A DNA stretch of 64,000 nt from an uncultured Prochlorococcus sp. (GTDB lineage: Bacteria > Cyanobacteriota > Cyanobacteriia > PCC-6307 > Cyanobiaceae). Below, piece by piece: positions 42,726 to 52,120 of the stretch (position 1 is its first letter; each line of letters begins with the position of its first letter). The stretch is taken from contig CAJWWR010000001.1 of the NCBI GenBank assembly GCA_913048245.1, forward strand, positions 19,918-83,917, in the 5' to 3' direction. Below the pieces are notes generated by a model, which was given only the letters and a program-made list of their open reading frames with translations, was not told where the DNA came from and did no database searches. The position numbers were made by a program, and so were the translations under genes.

Positions 42726-44093
42726 ATGTATTATTTGCTTGCTGAACTAAGTGCTCATGACTTAGAAGTGGCAGAGACTCTGATAGGAGTTATAAGATTT
42801 CTGTTAATATTTTTAGCTGCTAGAGCACTTGCTGAGGTTTTGGTCAGACTAAGTTTACCTACTATTGTGGGAGAACTTTTAGCGGGAGTCGTAATAGGCG
42901 CATCAGGTTTCCATCTATTAATACCACCCTCAGCTCATACTGAGTTAAATCAAGGATTGGTAAATGTAATAAGTTCTCTAGCTTCCATACCTCCTGAAGC
43001 TGTTCCTGAAGTATATTTTGAAAGTTTTCCTTCTCTTCAAGCTGTTGCAACACTTGGTTTATATGCACTTCTTTTCTTAACAGGTTTAGAAAGTGAACTA
43101 GAAGAATTAGTAGCAGTTGGTGCCCAAGCATTTACTGTTGCCATGGCAGGAGTAATTTTGCCTTTTGCTTTTGGAACTCTTGGATTAATGTTTATTTTTC
43201 AGGTAGATTTAATTCCTGCAGTTTTTGCTGGAGCGTCTATGACCGCAACTAGCATTGGTATTACAGCAAGTGTCTTTGGCGAATTAGGATATTTGAAAAC
43301 CAGAGAAGGCCAAATTGTTATAGGTGCAGCAGTTTTGGATGATATCTTAGGCATTGTTATACTCGCAGTTGTTGTAGCTCTTGCTGCAGGTGGTTCCCTA
43401 GAAATAGCCCCTATAATTAAATTAGTTGCCGCTGCGGTGGTTTTTGTAATCGCTGCAATTGCATTAAGTAGAACCGCGGCTCCCGCATTTGATTGGCTCC
43501 TTGATAGATTAAAAGCTCCAGGAGCAGTTGTTGTAGCATCTTTTGTAATACTTGTTTTATGTTGCTTCGTAGCTACAGCAATAGGGCTTGAAGCGGCTTT
43601 AGGTGCTTTTGCCGCTGGACTAATCCTAAGTAGTTCTAAAAATAATCATGCTATTCAACAATCAGTTTTGCCATTAGTTTCATTATTCGCAACTATCTTT
43701 TTTGTGTTAGTTGGCGCTGGTATGGATTTATCGGTTATCAATCCACTTGATCCGTCGAGTAGATCTGCGCTGATAGTAGCTGGGTTTTTGTTGGTTGTTG
43801 CAATTATTGGAAAAATTGCTGCTGGATGGGTATTTTCAAGTGATAAGCCAACAAATAGATTGGTTGTTGGCTTAGGAATGATGCCTAGAGGGGAGGTTGG
43901 TTTAATTTTTCTTGGCCTAGGAACAAGTGCTGGTTTGTTAACTCCTTCTTTAGAGGCGGCTATTCTTTTAATGGTTATTGGTACCACATTCCTTGCCCCT
44001 GTTCTATTACGAATTGTTCTTAAAGATAAGCCTCCTGGTGGGGATAATAAAATTTCAGATGATGTTGCGGCTGATCCTGTCGGTCTTCTTTAA
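42726..44093 (+). CDS. Cation/proton antiporter, CPA2 family
   Basis: The 455-residue membrane protein has about 12 hydrophobic helices. Conserved text includes LPTIVGELLAGVVIGASG (helix 2), LFLTGLESELEELVAVG, ASMTATSIGITASVFGELG and VIGAAVLDDILGIVILAVVVAL (the D-D pair needed for ion exchange), and GLEAALGAFAAGLILSSS and GLGMMPRGEVGLIFLGLG (charged residues of helix 10). This fits the NapA/NhaS3-type Na+(K+)/H+ antiporters of cyanobacteria. The C-terminus is short, with no RCK/TrkA-N domain. Confidence 0.9.
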   Translation: MYYLLAELSAHDLEVAETLIGVIRFLLIFLAARALAEVLVRLSLPTIVGELLAGVVIGASGFHLLIPPSAHTELNQGLVNVISSLASIPPEAVPEVYFESFPSLQAVATLGLYALLFLTGLESELEELVAVGAQAFTVAMAGVILPFAFGTLGLMFIFQVDLIPAVFAGASMTATSIGITASVFGELGYLKTREGQIVIGAAVLDDILGIVILAVVVALAAGGSLEIAPIIKLVAAAVVFVIAAIALSRTAAPAFDWLLDRLKAPGAVVVASFVILVLCCFVATAIGLEAALGAFAAGLILSSSKNNHAIQQSVLPLVSLFATIFFVLVGAGMDLSVINPLDPSSRSALIVAGFLLVVAIIGKIAAGWVFSSDKPTNRLVVGLGMMPRGEVGLIFLGLGTSAGLLTPSLEAAILLMVIGTTFLAPVLLRIVLKDKPPGGDNKISDDVAADPVGLL

Positions 44094-44141
44094 TAAATAA
44101 TTCTACTAGAATAGTTGAAGGCAATATTAATTCTCAGATAA

Positions 44142-45047
44142 ATGGACAAAACCGTACTAACTAGAAATGAAGTGAACTATTCATGGAATTTTTTAAATTA
44201 TCCAATACATACTGTATCTTCTAAACCTGAGAAAACTACTTCATCAAATGATTATGCGATTTTATTAATACATGGCTTTGGTGCTTCTACTGATCATTGG
44301 CGTTTTAATATTCCCGTTTTAAGTACAAAATATGAAGTGCATGCGATAGATCTTTTAGGGTTTGGGAAAAGCCCAAAACCAGAAGATATAGATTACTCAG
44401 GCACTTTATGGAAAGACCAGGTTATTGCCTATGTTAGAGAAAAAATTGAAAAACCTACTATTATCGTTGGGAATTCACTAGGCGGCTATGCGGCTTTAGC
44501 AGCTGGAGCAGAATTAAATGAACTCACTGCAGGAGTTATTTTATTAAATGCCGCTGGCTATTTTAGTGAAGAAAAAACAATTAAGAAAAATATACTGCAG
44601 ACTTCAATTGAAACTGTTGCAGGAATATTTCTGAAAAATATTGTTCTTCAACGTTTAATTTTCGAAAATATGAGAAATCCAAAAAATATTAAAAAAACTT
44701 TAAACCAAGTTTATGTCGATAAAAAAAATGTTGATGATTTTTTGGTGAGTTCAATAAGAAAACCATCATTAGATTATGGCGCCTTTAATGTCTTTAGAAG
44801 TGTATTTAATCCATCCGGTCCTCAAGGATTGCCTTTAGATAAATTATTTGCGGAATTAGACTCACCTTTGTTACTACTTTGGGGGGGGAAAGATCCATGG
44901 ATGAATACTCCAAAAAAAAGAAATCTATATAAAAAATTTACACCAAACAATACCACTGAAATTATCTTGGATGCTGGACATTGTCCTCATGATGAAATAC
45001 CTGAGTTAGTAAATCAGCATATACTTGATTGGGTTGATACTCTCTAA
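44142..45047 (+). CDS. Alpha/beta hydrolase fold protein (paralogue of the one at 13.3 kb)
   Basis: The 301-residue hydrolase has LLIHGFGASTDHWRFN (oxyanion hole), IVGNSLGGYAALAAG (nucleophile serine), LLWGGKDPWMNT (acid) and DAGHCPHDEIPE (histidine). This is the same layout and nearly the same key words as the minus-strand hydrolase at 13328-14242. These cyanobacterial proteins are distantly related to pheophytinase and to epoxide hydrolases; the substrate is unknown. It is first of three closely spaced genes (8-base gaps) with the epimerase-like and kinase-like proteins. Confidence 0.88.
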   Translation: MDKTVLTRNEVNYSWNFLNYPIHTVSSKPEKTTSSNDYAILLIHGFGASTDHWRFNIPVLSTKYEVHAIDLLGFGKSPKPEDIDYSGTLWKDQVIAYVREKIEKPTIIVGNSLGGYAALAAGAELNELTAGVILLNAAGYFSEEKTIKKNILQTSIETVAGIFLKNIVLQRLIFENMRNPKNIKKTLNQVYVDKKNVDDFLVSSIRKPSLDYGAFNVFRSVFNPSGPQGLPLDKLFAELDSPLLLLWGGKDPWMNTPKKRNLYKKFTPNNTTEIILDAGHCPHDEIPELVNQHILDWVDTL

Positions 45048-45055
45048 CAATTATT

Positions 45056-45910
45056 TTGCCACTTCACTTAAAAAAAGAAAATGAAGGGATTTATATTCTT
45101 CAATTAGACGATACTAACTATATTGAATTTTGCCCTGATAGGGGAGGTTTAATAACAAAATGGATTTGTAATTCCGAAAGTATTTTGTACTTTGATAAAA
45201 AAAGATTTCTAGATAAGGGAAAAAGTGTTAGGGGAGGAATACCAATTTTATTCCCTATTTGTGGGAGTCTTTCTGGCCCTAATTCAATATTCAATGAGGA
45301 TTTAGAGCTAATGCCTCAGCATGGATTTGCTAGAGATCTAAAATGGGAACATGTAATTAATATTCAGAATAATTCATTAAACTTTTTTTTAGTAGATAAT
45401 TCAACTACCAAGAAATATTATCCATATAAATTTGAAGTTGATATTCGAGTAACTTTGGGAATTAATAAATTAGATTTCGAAATAATAATCACTAACAAAA
45501 GTAATACATGTATGCCAATAAATTTTGGATTACATCCATATTTTAATATTTCAAGTTTTAATAATATAATTTTTCCTAATTTTCCTAAAATTTGTCAGAA
45601 TCAAACTAATAATACCTTGGTAAATACTGGCGATTTATTGAAAAATATTCATCAAGGAATTGATTTGCTGATGTATTCTCCTGGTGAGAGTTTGTTTAGA
45701 GATTATGAATTTAAAAGAGAAATTTTAATATCTCATCCTTATCCGTTTGACATTAATGTTATTTGGAGTGATCCTCCAAGAAAAATGATTTGCATAGAAC
45801 CGTGGACTAGTCCACGGAATTCTTTATTAGATGGGATTAGAAGAATAGATATTGCTCCATGCAGTTCCCAAAGATTATTTACTTCAATAAAAGTTAAAAA
45901 GTTTGAATAG
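45056..45910 (+). CDS. Aldose 1-epimerase family protein (galactose mutarotase-like)
   Basis: The 284-residue protein has the mutarotase beta-sandwich. It opens with IEFCPDRGGLITKW, then the GGIPILFPICG motif, PQHGFARDLKW with a conserved histidine, NFGLHPYFNIS with the catalytic histidine, and CIEPWTSPRNSL near the C-terminus with the glutamate. Closest in pattern are YeaD/glucose-6-phosphate 1-epimerase and slr-type cyanobacterial epimerases. Start is TTG, 8 bases after the hydrolase. Confidence 0.83.
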   Translation: MPLHLKKENEGIYILQLDDTNYIEFCPDRGGLITKWICNSESILYFDKKRFLDKGKSVRGGIPILFPICGSLSGPNSIFNEDLELMPQHGFARDLKWEHVINIQNNSLNFFLVDNSTTKKYYPYKFEVDIRVTLGINKLDFEIIITNKSNTCMPINFGLHPYFNISSFNNIIFPNFPKICQNQTNNTLVNTGDLLKNIHQGIDLLMYSPGESLFRDYEFKREILISHPYPFDINVIWSDPPRKMICIEPWTSPRNSLLDGIRRIDIAPCSSQRLFTSIKVKKFE

Positions 45911-45918
45911 CAAAAAAT

Positions 45919-47271
45919 ATGAAGATAATAGTTTTTGATGATGATCCAACTGGCTCTCAAACTGTAAATGACTGCTTACTATTGTTGAAATGGGACTATA
46001 AAACATTACTTAAGGGATTAAAGCATAATTCTAATATTCTTTTTATTCTTGCGAATACCAGAGCTCTATCGGAGTTTCAAGCAAAGGAAAGATTAAAAGA
46101 GATTTGTGAGTCTCTACTGAATGTATTTCATCGTGAAGGGTATAGGAAGGAAGATTTTATTTTCGTTAGTAGAGGAGACTCTACCTTAAGGGGGCACAAT
46201 TATATTGAGCCAAATCAATTAAATAAATTGTTAGGTCCATTTGATGCTACATTTCATATTCCTGCTTTTATAGAAGGCAATCGGGTGACTATAGGAGGAG
46301 AACATTTCGTTGATAATGTTCCCGCACATATGACTATTTATTCTAAGGATAAAATCTTTGGTTATGAAACTAATAATATAAAAAAAATTTTATGTCAAAA
46401 GAGTAATAATAAGCTTGGCTTTAGAAATATCAATAATTTATTTCTTTCTGATTTAGATCTACTGGAAATAAAGAGAAGTAATAATATTTATAGGAGAATT
46501 TTGAGTTTCAAAAATAATAGTCAAGTAATTGTAGATGCTAACGATTACAAGTATTTGGAGAAATTATCTTCTTTCATCCATTCTGCGAAGGAAGAGAAAA
46601 GATTTCTTTTTCGAACCTCAGCAAGTTTTTTAACTGCTCTATCCGGTAAAAATCGAAAGAGTAAAGATTATAAATTCTTCTCGAATCTTAGAAGAAAAAA
46701 TAAAGAGGATCAATTTTTAAAAGGGTTAATAGTCGTTGGCTCAGTTGTAGACAATACAAATATTCAATTAAAGAAATTGTTAGATAATAATTCATTGATA
46801 TCGATTGAATTAAATGTGGAAGAATTTCATAGAATTATTTCTTTGCAAGAGAGTGAGAGCGATCTGCTTAATTTAAAAACCTTACTAAAGGATAAAATTA
46901 GAGCATGCTTAAGAGGATCTTATACACCAGTTCTTTATACATCAAGGAGACAAATGTTCTTTGATAACTATGATGAGCAGATTTATTTTTATAATTCTCT
47001 ATCAAAATTTATTGCCGAATTGATTGGCTTACTAAGTCATGAAATAGGTTATTTAATTTCTAAGGGTGGAATAACATCGAATACTATTTTGAGTCATGGA
47101 TTAAATTCGGATATAGTTTATCTGCAGGGTCAAATAATTAATGGAGTATCAATAGTGGAGGCAAAAATTGTAGATGAAAAACATATTTTGCCAGTGGTAA
47201 CTTTTCCTGGGAATATTGGAAATGAATATAGCCTGCTAAAGGTTTGGAAAATACTAGAGGGATTGCAGTAA
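45919..47271 (+). CDS. Four-carbon acid sugar kinase family protein (DUF1537-like)
   Basis: The 450-residue protein matches the OtnK/DtnK-type kinase fold. The N-terminal domain starts IIVFDDDPTGSQTVNDC and continues with ILANTRAL and FVSRGDSTLRGHNYIEP. Further on are HIPAFIEGNRVTIGGEHFV, FRTSASFLTAL and GLIVVGSVVDNTN. The nucleotide-binding C-terminal part contains ISKGGITSNTILSHGL and PVVTFPGNIGNE (G-G-x-T; F-P-G-N-x-G). Homologues phosphorylate sugar acids such as erythronate or threonate. The usual partners (dehydrogenase, class II aldolase, isomerase) are absent here. Confidence 0.85.
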   Translation: MKIIVFDDDPTGSQTVNDCLLLLKWDYKTLLKGLKHNSNILFILANTRALSEFQAKERLKEICESLLNVFHREGYRKEDFIFVSRGDSTLRGHNYIEPNQLNKLLGPFDATFHIPAFIEGNRVTIGGEHFVDNVPAHMTIYSKDKIFGYETNNIKKILCQKSNNKLGFRNINNLFLSDLDLLEIKRSNNIYRRILSFKNNSQVIVDANDYKYLEKLSSFIHSAKEEKRFLFRTSASFLTALSGKNRKSKDYKFFSNLRRKNKEDQFLKGLIVVGSVVDNTNIQLKKLLDNNSLISIELNVEEFHRIISLQESESDLLNLKTLLKDKIRACLRGSYTPVLYTSRRQMFFDNYDEQIYFYNSLSKFIAELIGLLSHEIGYLISKGGITSNTILSHGLNSDIVYLQGQIINGVSIVEAKIVDEKHILPVVTFPGNIGNEYSLLKVWKILEGLQ

Positions 47272-47276
47272 ATAAT

Positions 47277-48701
47277 TTAAAAATTAGATATTATCTCATC
47301 GGCAAATGCACTACAAGATAAAGGATCCACTTTAGGTTCCATCAATCTTGCTAAATCATAGGTTACTTTTTTATTCGCAATTGATTTACTTATACCTTTT
47401 GTAATTAATTTTGCGGCTTCATTCCAACCAAAATATTCGAGCATCATAACGCCACTTAAGATAACAGAACCTGGATTGATTTTGTTAAGACCAGCATGTT
47501 TTGGAGCAGTGCCATGAGTTGCTTCGAAGATAGCGGCTGTGTCACCAATATTTGCACCAGGTGCCATTCCTAACCCACCAACAATTGCGGCAGCAGCATC
47601 TGAAACATAATCACCATTAAGATTTAAAGTTGCAAGGATAGAATATTCTTGAGGCCTGGTTTGAATTTGTTGGAAAATACTATCAGCAATCCTATCATCA
47701 ACTAAAATTAAATCTTTCCATTTATTTTGACCATGAGTTTCAGCAATAGATTCAATAACTGCTTTGATTTCTTCGCAAATAAATGATCTTTTGTTTGGTG
47801 TTAATTTATCAAAACCAGGTTCAAGAAGTCTTGCATTGTTTTCAATATTGATATCTGGATTTTTCTCAATGTTATCTAAGATCCAACTTTCTCTTTCAGT
47901 AATGCAATCGTTCCTGAATTCATTTACTGCCAAATCATAACCCCAGTCCCTGAAAGCCCCTTCGGTATATTTCATGATATTTCCTTTATGGACTAAGGTG
48001 ACATGTTTTTTATTACCTTTTAATTTCTTGGCATGTTCAATGGCTTTGCGAATATGCCTTTGACTTCCCTTTTTGCTGACAGGTTTAATCCCTATTCCGG
48101 AACCATTTGGAATGACTCGATTCTTAATTTTTTCACTTTTTGGTATCAAAGTGTTATTCAAATAATCAATTAAATTCTTGCAATTTTCATCTTCGGCTTC
48201 CCATTCTATTCCCATGTATATATCTTCTGTGTTTTCTCGATAAACTACAATATCAAGGTCCTGAGGATTTTTATGTGGACTTGGGGTTCCTGAGTAATAT
48301 TTGCAGGGTCTTACACAACTATATAAATCAAATATTTGCCTTAGTGCGACATTTAAGGATCTTATGCCTCCTCCAATTGGAGTTGTTAATGGACCTTTTA
48401 TCGCAACACCAAAATGTCTAATTGCTGCAATTGTATCCTCTGGAAGATATTGATATGTCCCATAAAGTTCACAAGCTTCATCACCGGCATATACTTTAAA
48501 CCAATTTATTTTCCTTTCTTTTCCATATTCTTTCAGAATTGCAGCATCAATGACTTTCTGAGTAGCAGGCCATATATCTACTCCTGTACCATCTCCTCTG
48601 ATGAAAGGTACTATTGGGTCATTTGGCACACAAGGAATCCCTTTTGTGAAGGTTATAACTGAGCCCTCTGTGGGTAATCTGAGTTTTTCAAAATTAGGCA
48701 T
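47277..48701 (-). CDS. icd: Isocitrate dehydrogenase (NADP+)
   Basis: The 474-residue enzyme oxidises isocitrate to 2-oxoglutarate, the carbon skeleton for ammonium assimilation. Seen are PFIRGDGTGVDIWPAT, the substrate-binding SLNVALRQIFDLYSCVRP segment (S-x-N-x-x-L-R), YRENTEDIYMGIEW, KGNIMKYTEGAF, LVDDRIADSIFQQI and GTAPKHAGLNKINPGSVIL. In cyanobacteria icd is often NtcA-regulated. No GTA-N8-TAC box is visible in the 222 bases between it and the next gene. Confidence 0.97.
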   Translation of the reverse strand: MPNFEKLRLPTEGSVITFTKGIPCVPNDPIVPFIRGDGTGVDIWPATQKVIDAAILKEYGKERKINWFKVYAGDEACELYGTYQYLPEDTIAAIRHFGVAIKGPLTTPIGGGIRSLNVALRQIFDLYSCVRPCKYYSGTPSPHKNPQDLDIVVYRENTEDIYMGIEWEAEDENCKNLIDYLNNTLIPKSEKIKNRVIPNGSGIGIKPVSKKGSQRHIRKAIEHAKKLKGNKKHVTLVHKGNIMKYTEGAFRDWGYDLAVNEFRNDCITERESWILDNIEKNPDINIENNARLLEPGFDKLTPNKRSFICEEIKAVIESIAETHGQNKWKDLILVDDRIADSIFQQIQTRPQEYSILATLNLNGDYVSDAAAAIVGGLGMAPGANIGDTAAIFEATHGTAPKHAGLNKINPGSVILSGVMMLEYFGWNEAAKLITKGISKSIANKKVTYDLARLMEPKVDPLSCSAFADEIISNF

Positions 48702-48923
48702 GAATCGAAGCTAGTCGAGTGAGTTTTCTTTATGAAATTTTTATAATTTATTTTCTAAGTCTAATTTATTTCTTCGATTTAAACTAATAATTCTCATTAT
48801 TTTCAATATGATTCAATCAATAATGATGTTCATTTCAACATTTTTCTTAAAAGAAAATATAGATTCTTTAGCAAGAACCAGTAACTTGTGTCATTTTGCA
48901 AAGAAATACTAACTTTCGAGATT

Positions 48924-49355
48924 ATGAATGCAAGTTCGAATGCAAGAAATATTCTTTTAGCTAACAAGATTGCATGTACTGCATCTTTATTCCGTAAATA
49001 TTTTCCCGATGCTATCGTAAATTTTAGTCCTTGGGATTGTAATAATGATCAAGAATTGTTTGATACAATTGATTTCTCTTTCCATTTTCCTGGTTGGAGC
49101 CCAACTATTGAATGTAGAGCAATTTTATTGCAGTTGAGAGTTGAAACAAATCAAGAAAGTGGAGTTCCTAGGTTGTTAGGAATTATTATGAGGGGCATGA
49201 TTATTCCGCAGGAGAGATGGAGGGTAGCTACTATTGGAAATTGGGAGATGACTGGTACACACCTGCCTCAAAAAGCTCAAAAGGATAATCTTTTTTTGGT
49301 TTGCAAAGAACTATACAAGTTATTCTCTAGAACATCTTCAGGTAACAAAAATTAG
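48924..49355 (+). CDS. Conserved cyanobacterial hypothetical protein
   Basis: The ATG at 48924 gives 143 residues. An upstream GTG at 48888 would add 12. The protein reads as mixed alpha/beta (ANKIACTASLFRKYFPDAIV, FSFHFPGWSPTIECRAILLQLR, RLLGIIMRGMIIPQERWRVAT, GNWEMTGTHLPQ), with a histidine/tryptophan-rich middle. No family motif is recognised with certainty. It precedes the ho1-pebA-pebB cassette by 59 bases on the same strand. Confidence 0.68.
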   Translation: MNASSNARNILLANKIACTASLFRKYFPDAIVNFSPWDCNNDQELFDTIDFSFHFPGWSPTIECRAILLQLRVETNQESGVPRLLGIIMRGMIIPQERWRVATIGNWEMTGTHLPQKAQKDNLFLVCKELYKLFSRTSSGNKN

Positions 49356-49414
49356 CTGTTTTTTGTATTTACCTAGTAGATTAATTATATATTAATAGTA
49401 ATTGAAATTTATTA

Positions 49415-50125
49415 ATGGCTGTAGCTCTAGCACCACAACTGAGAGAAGGGACAAAGAAGTCTCATACAATGGCGGAAAATACAGGTTTTGTGGCCTGTTT
49501 TTTAAAAGGAGTTGTAGAAAAGAAATCATACAGAAAACTGATAAGTGATTTGTATTTTGTTTACTCTGCTATGGAAGAAGAAATCGATAGATTAGTATAT
49601 GAAAACCATCCAATAATAAGAAATATTGGTTTTAAAGAATTATTTAGAAAAGAAACTCTTGAGAATGATCTAAAATTTTATTATGGGAATAACTGGAAGA
49701 ATCTTATTGAAATATCAGATTCTGCAAAGTCTTATGTTGATAGAATAAGATTTGTCGCAAAAGAATCTCCAGAATTATTAGTTGGTCATCATTACACTCG
49801 TTATATTGGAGATTTATCAGGAGGACAGATTTTAAAGAAGATTGCTAAAAAAGCACTAAATATAAATGGTAATGAGGGCTTAGATTTTTATGAATTCTCA
49901 ATGATTAGTGATGAGAAGCAATTTAAAAAATCTTATTCAGATACTCTTAATCAACTTCCAATAAATCAAGAAGTTGCTGATCAAATCATTGAAGAGGCTA
50001 ATAAAGCATTTACTTATAATATGAAAATGTTTAAGGAATTAGAGGGAAATTTAATTGCAGTACTAGGAAAGATAGTTTTTAATTACCTTACAAAAAAAGT
50101 CAGAAAAGGAAGTACTGAATCTTAA
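49415..50125 (+). CDS. ho1: Heme oxygenase
   Basis: The 236-residue enzyme opens heme to biliverdin IX-alpha with ferredoxin electrons. The proximal heme ligand is in [21 protein letters not shown]-type text (H-T-M-A-E). The distal helix carries [20 protein letters not shown], with the glycine pair that lets oxygen bind. It is the first gene of ho1-pebA-pebB with gaps of 5 and 9 bases, so the three form an operon that makes phycoerythrobilin from heme. Confidence 0.97.
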   Translation: MAVALAPQLREGTKKSHTMAENTGFVACFLKGVVEKKSYRKLISDLYFVYSAMEEEIDRLVYENHPIIRNIGFKELFRKETLENDLKFYYGNNWKNLIEISDSAKSYVDRIRFVAKESPELLVGHHYTRYIGDLSGGQILKKIAKKALNINGNEGLDFYEFSMISDEKQFKKSYSDTLNQLPINQEVADQIIEEANKAFTYNMKMFKELEGNLIAVLGKIVFNYLTKKVRKGSTES

Positions 50126-50130
50126 TTCTT

Positions 50131-50832
50131 ATGTTTGATGATTTATTTGATATTTTAATTACCAATCTTGAAAAGATAAATAGTGAAAGAGTTAAATTAC
50201 CAAATGATTTAGAGGAATACAAGAATGAAAATTCAACTTATATTATAAAAAACTGGCTTTTTAAGTCCTCCAAATTCAGAAAATGGAGGATAACTAAATT
50301 GGATGGAGGTGAGAAGATACAAGTTTTTAATACCGTTAGTTATCCAACATTTAACTCGGAATTACCCATACTGGGAGTAGATATTTTATGGTTTGGCGCT
50401 TCTCAAAAACTCCTTGCGGTTTTAGATTATCAACCATTAATTCAAGACAAAAATTATCTTGAGCAGTACTGTAAAAGTATTCAATTAATTAAAAAAAAAT
50501 ATTGTGAATTTGACAATACAAAAATGAAGAAGGTTTATGATTCGAATCGATATTTTTCTCCATGGGTAATAATATGTAGAGGAGGAAGTGTTCATATAGA
50601 TAAATATCTCTTAAATGTATTCGATATCTTTTTAAGTGAATATTTAAAAATGGTCTATTATCATTCTGAAAATAATTTCTTGAATAAAGAGCAGATAGAA
50701 AAAAAACAAATAGAGTATGATTTGTATAGCTCTCAGAAAGATCCAGCAGGTAAGTTGTTCAAATCTTTTTTTGGAGAAGAATGGGCAAAAAAATTTATTA
50801 AGAATTATCTTTTTACTCTTAGTTCAAGTTAA
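50131..50832 (+). CDS. pebA: 15,16-dihydrobiliverdin:ferredoxin oxidoreductase
   Basis: This 233-residue ferredoxin-dependent bilin reductase takes biliverdin to 15,16-dihydrobiliverdin. Family text is [38 protein letters not shown] and [20 protein letters not shown]. The central aspartate in LDYQPL aligns with the conserved D of the FDBR fold. It is distinguished from pebB by position and by IRGG/CRGG-like text. The product is handed directly to PebB. Confidence 0.94.
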   Translation: MFDDLFDILITNLEKINSERVKLPNDLEEYKNENSTYIIKNWLFKSSKFRKWRITKLDGGEKIQVFNTVSYPTFNSELPILGVDILWFGASQKLLAVLDYQPLIQDKNYLEQYCKSIQLIKKKYCEFDNTKMKKVYDSNRYFSPWVIICRGGSVHIDKYLLNVFDIFLSEYLKMVYYHSENNFLNKEQIEKKQIEYDLYSSQKDPAGKLFKSFFGEEWAKKFIKNYLFTLSSS

Positions 50833-50841
50833 ATTTTAAAA

Positions 50842-51603
50842 ATGAAAATAGAGGAAACTATTTTTTTTAATAATTCATGGAGATGGTCATCCTTCCTAAA
50901 ATATCTGATCGCCAAGCTAGCTAAATATGATTGCTCAAAATATAATATACCCTCTGAATATGAATATAGACAATCAACTTTTGGATCAAAAAAAAATAAA
51001 CAAAATGTGACTCTTTTTACTTGGGGAGCTGTCCATCCAAGAATTAATCTGGCAAGAGCAGTTTGTATTGATAGCCCAAATTACTCTGTTCTTAATTTTT
51101 TAATAATACCTAATCAAATATATAACATACCTTTTTTTGGTTTAGATTTTGTAAGTCTCCCAAGTAAACATTTATTAGTTTTGGATTTTCAGCCTTCTTT
51201 ACCAATAGAGAAACAGTTTGATATGAATTTGTTAAAAAGAGTTGTCCGATTAAAAAATCAATTTCACGACAAGATATCAACCGCAGAAGAATTACCAATT
51301 GAATTATCTAAATTTTTTTCTCCTGGGATGATTTGGTCTAAGTTACCCAAGGACGAATATAGTGAAAAGTTAATATCTACAAATCTTTTTACTTCATTTC
51401 AGTCCTATTTAGATTTATATTTGGAGGCTCTTTCTAAGAGTAAGAAAGTGGAACCTGAATTACAAAAAGAAATAATAATAGGACAAACAACTTACTTAAA
51501 CTTTAGAAAAGAAAATGATCCAGCGAGGCCAATGTTAAAGAGTTTATTTGGCAGTGAGTTTTGTGAATCCTTAATTCAGAATGTTCTTTTTGCTATAAAT
51601 TAG
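50842..51603 (+). CDS. pebB: Phycoerythrobilin:ferredoxin oxidoreductase
   Basis: The 253-residue FDBR completes phycoerythrobilin synthesis by reducing 15,16-dihydrobiliverdin. Conserved segments are NVTLFTWGAVHPRINLARAV, IPFFGLDFVSLPSKHLLVLD, FFSPGMIWSKLP and DPARPMLKSLFGSEFCESL. It shares the late DPA-(G/R)-x-(L/M)-x-KSLFG motif with PebA. No phycoerythrin genes (cpeA/B) lie in this window. Confidence 0.94.
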   Translation: MKIEETIFFNNSWRWSSFLKYLIAKLAKYDCSKYNIPSEYEYRQSTFGSKKNKQNVTLFTWGAVHPRINLARAVCIDSPNYSVLNFLIIPNQIYNIPFFGLDFVSLPSKHLLVLDFQPSLPIEKQFDMNLLKRVVRLKNQFHDKISTAEELPIELSKFFSPGMIWSKLPKDEYSEKLISTNLFTSFQSYLDLYLEALSKSKKVEPELQKEIIIGQTTYLNFRKENDPARPMLKSLFGSEFCESLIQNVLFAIN

Positions 51604-51637
51604 TTTTATGATTGAGTCAATTTATTAAATTAGCAAT

Positions 51638-52120
51638 ATGGAAAAAACAAAGGTTCTTTTCGTTTGTTTGGGTAATATTTGTAGATCTCCAGCTGCAGAA
51701 TCTATTTTCCTGAAAATGATTAATGAAAAAGGGATAGATGATCAATTTATTGTAGATTCTGCAGGTACAGGCAGTTGGCATGTTGGTAAAAAAGCAGATT
51801 CAAGAATGAGAAGTACAGCTAAACAAAGGGGCATTAATATAAAATCAATTGCTAGACAAATCAACAGAAATGATTTTGATCAATTCGATTTTATTGTAAC
51901 TATGGATAATTCTAATTTTAATAATGTTTGTAATTTTAAAAGTCGAGAATCATCCAATTCCAATATAAAAATAATTAAAATCCAATCTTTTGCTTATCTC
52001 TTTAAAAAATATGATGAAGTTCCTGATCCATATTTTGGAGGCGATGATGGATTCGAAAACGTTTTAGATATACTTGAAGATTCTGTGGGTGGGTTTCTTA
52101 AAAGTATTTCTCAATTTTGA
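51638..52120 (+). CDS. Low-molecular-weight protein tyrosine phosphatase
   Basis: The 160-residue phosphatase has the P-loop VLFVCLGNICRSPAAESIF (C-x5-R-S) near the N-terminus and the general-acid motif DEVPDPYFGGDDGFENVLD. The GTGSWHVGKKADSRM segment is the usual substrate-side loop. It may dephosphorylate tyrosine in cell-wall or exopolysaccharide control, or arginine-phosphate-like substrates. Its end overlaps panC/cmk by 10 bases. Confidence 0.93.
   Translation: MEKTKVLFVCLGNICRSPAAESIFLKMINEKGIDDQFIVDSAGTGSWHVGKKADSRMRSTAKQRGINIKSIARQINRNDFDQFDFIVTMDNSNFNNVCNFKSRESSNSNIKIIKIQSFAYLFKKYDEVPDPYFGGDDGFENVLDILEDSVGGFLKSISQF

Noticed and set aside
48702-48923. NtcA box for icd
   Set aside because: No GTA-N8-TAC was found in the 222 bases upstream of icd on reading both strands.
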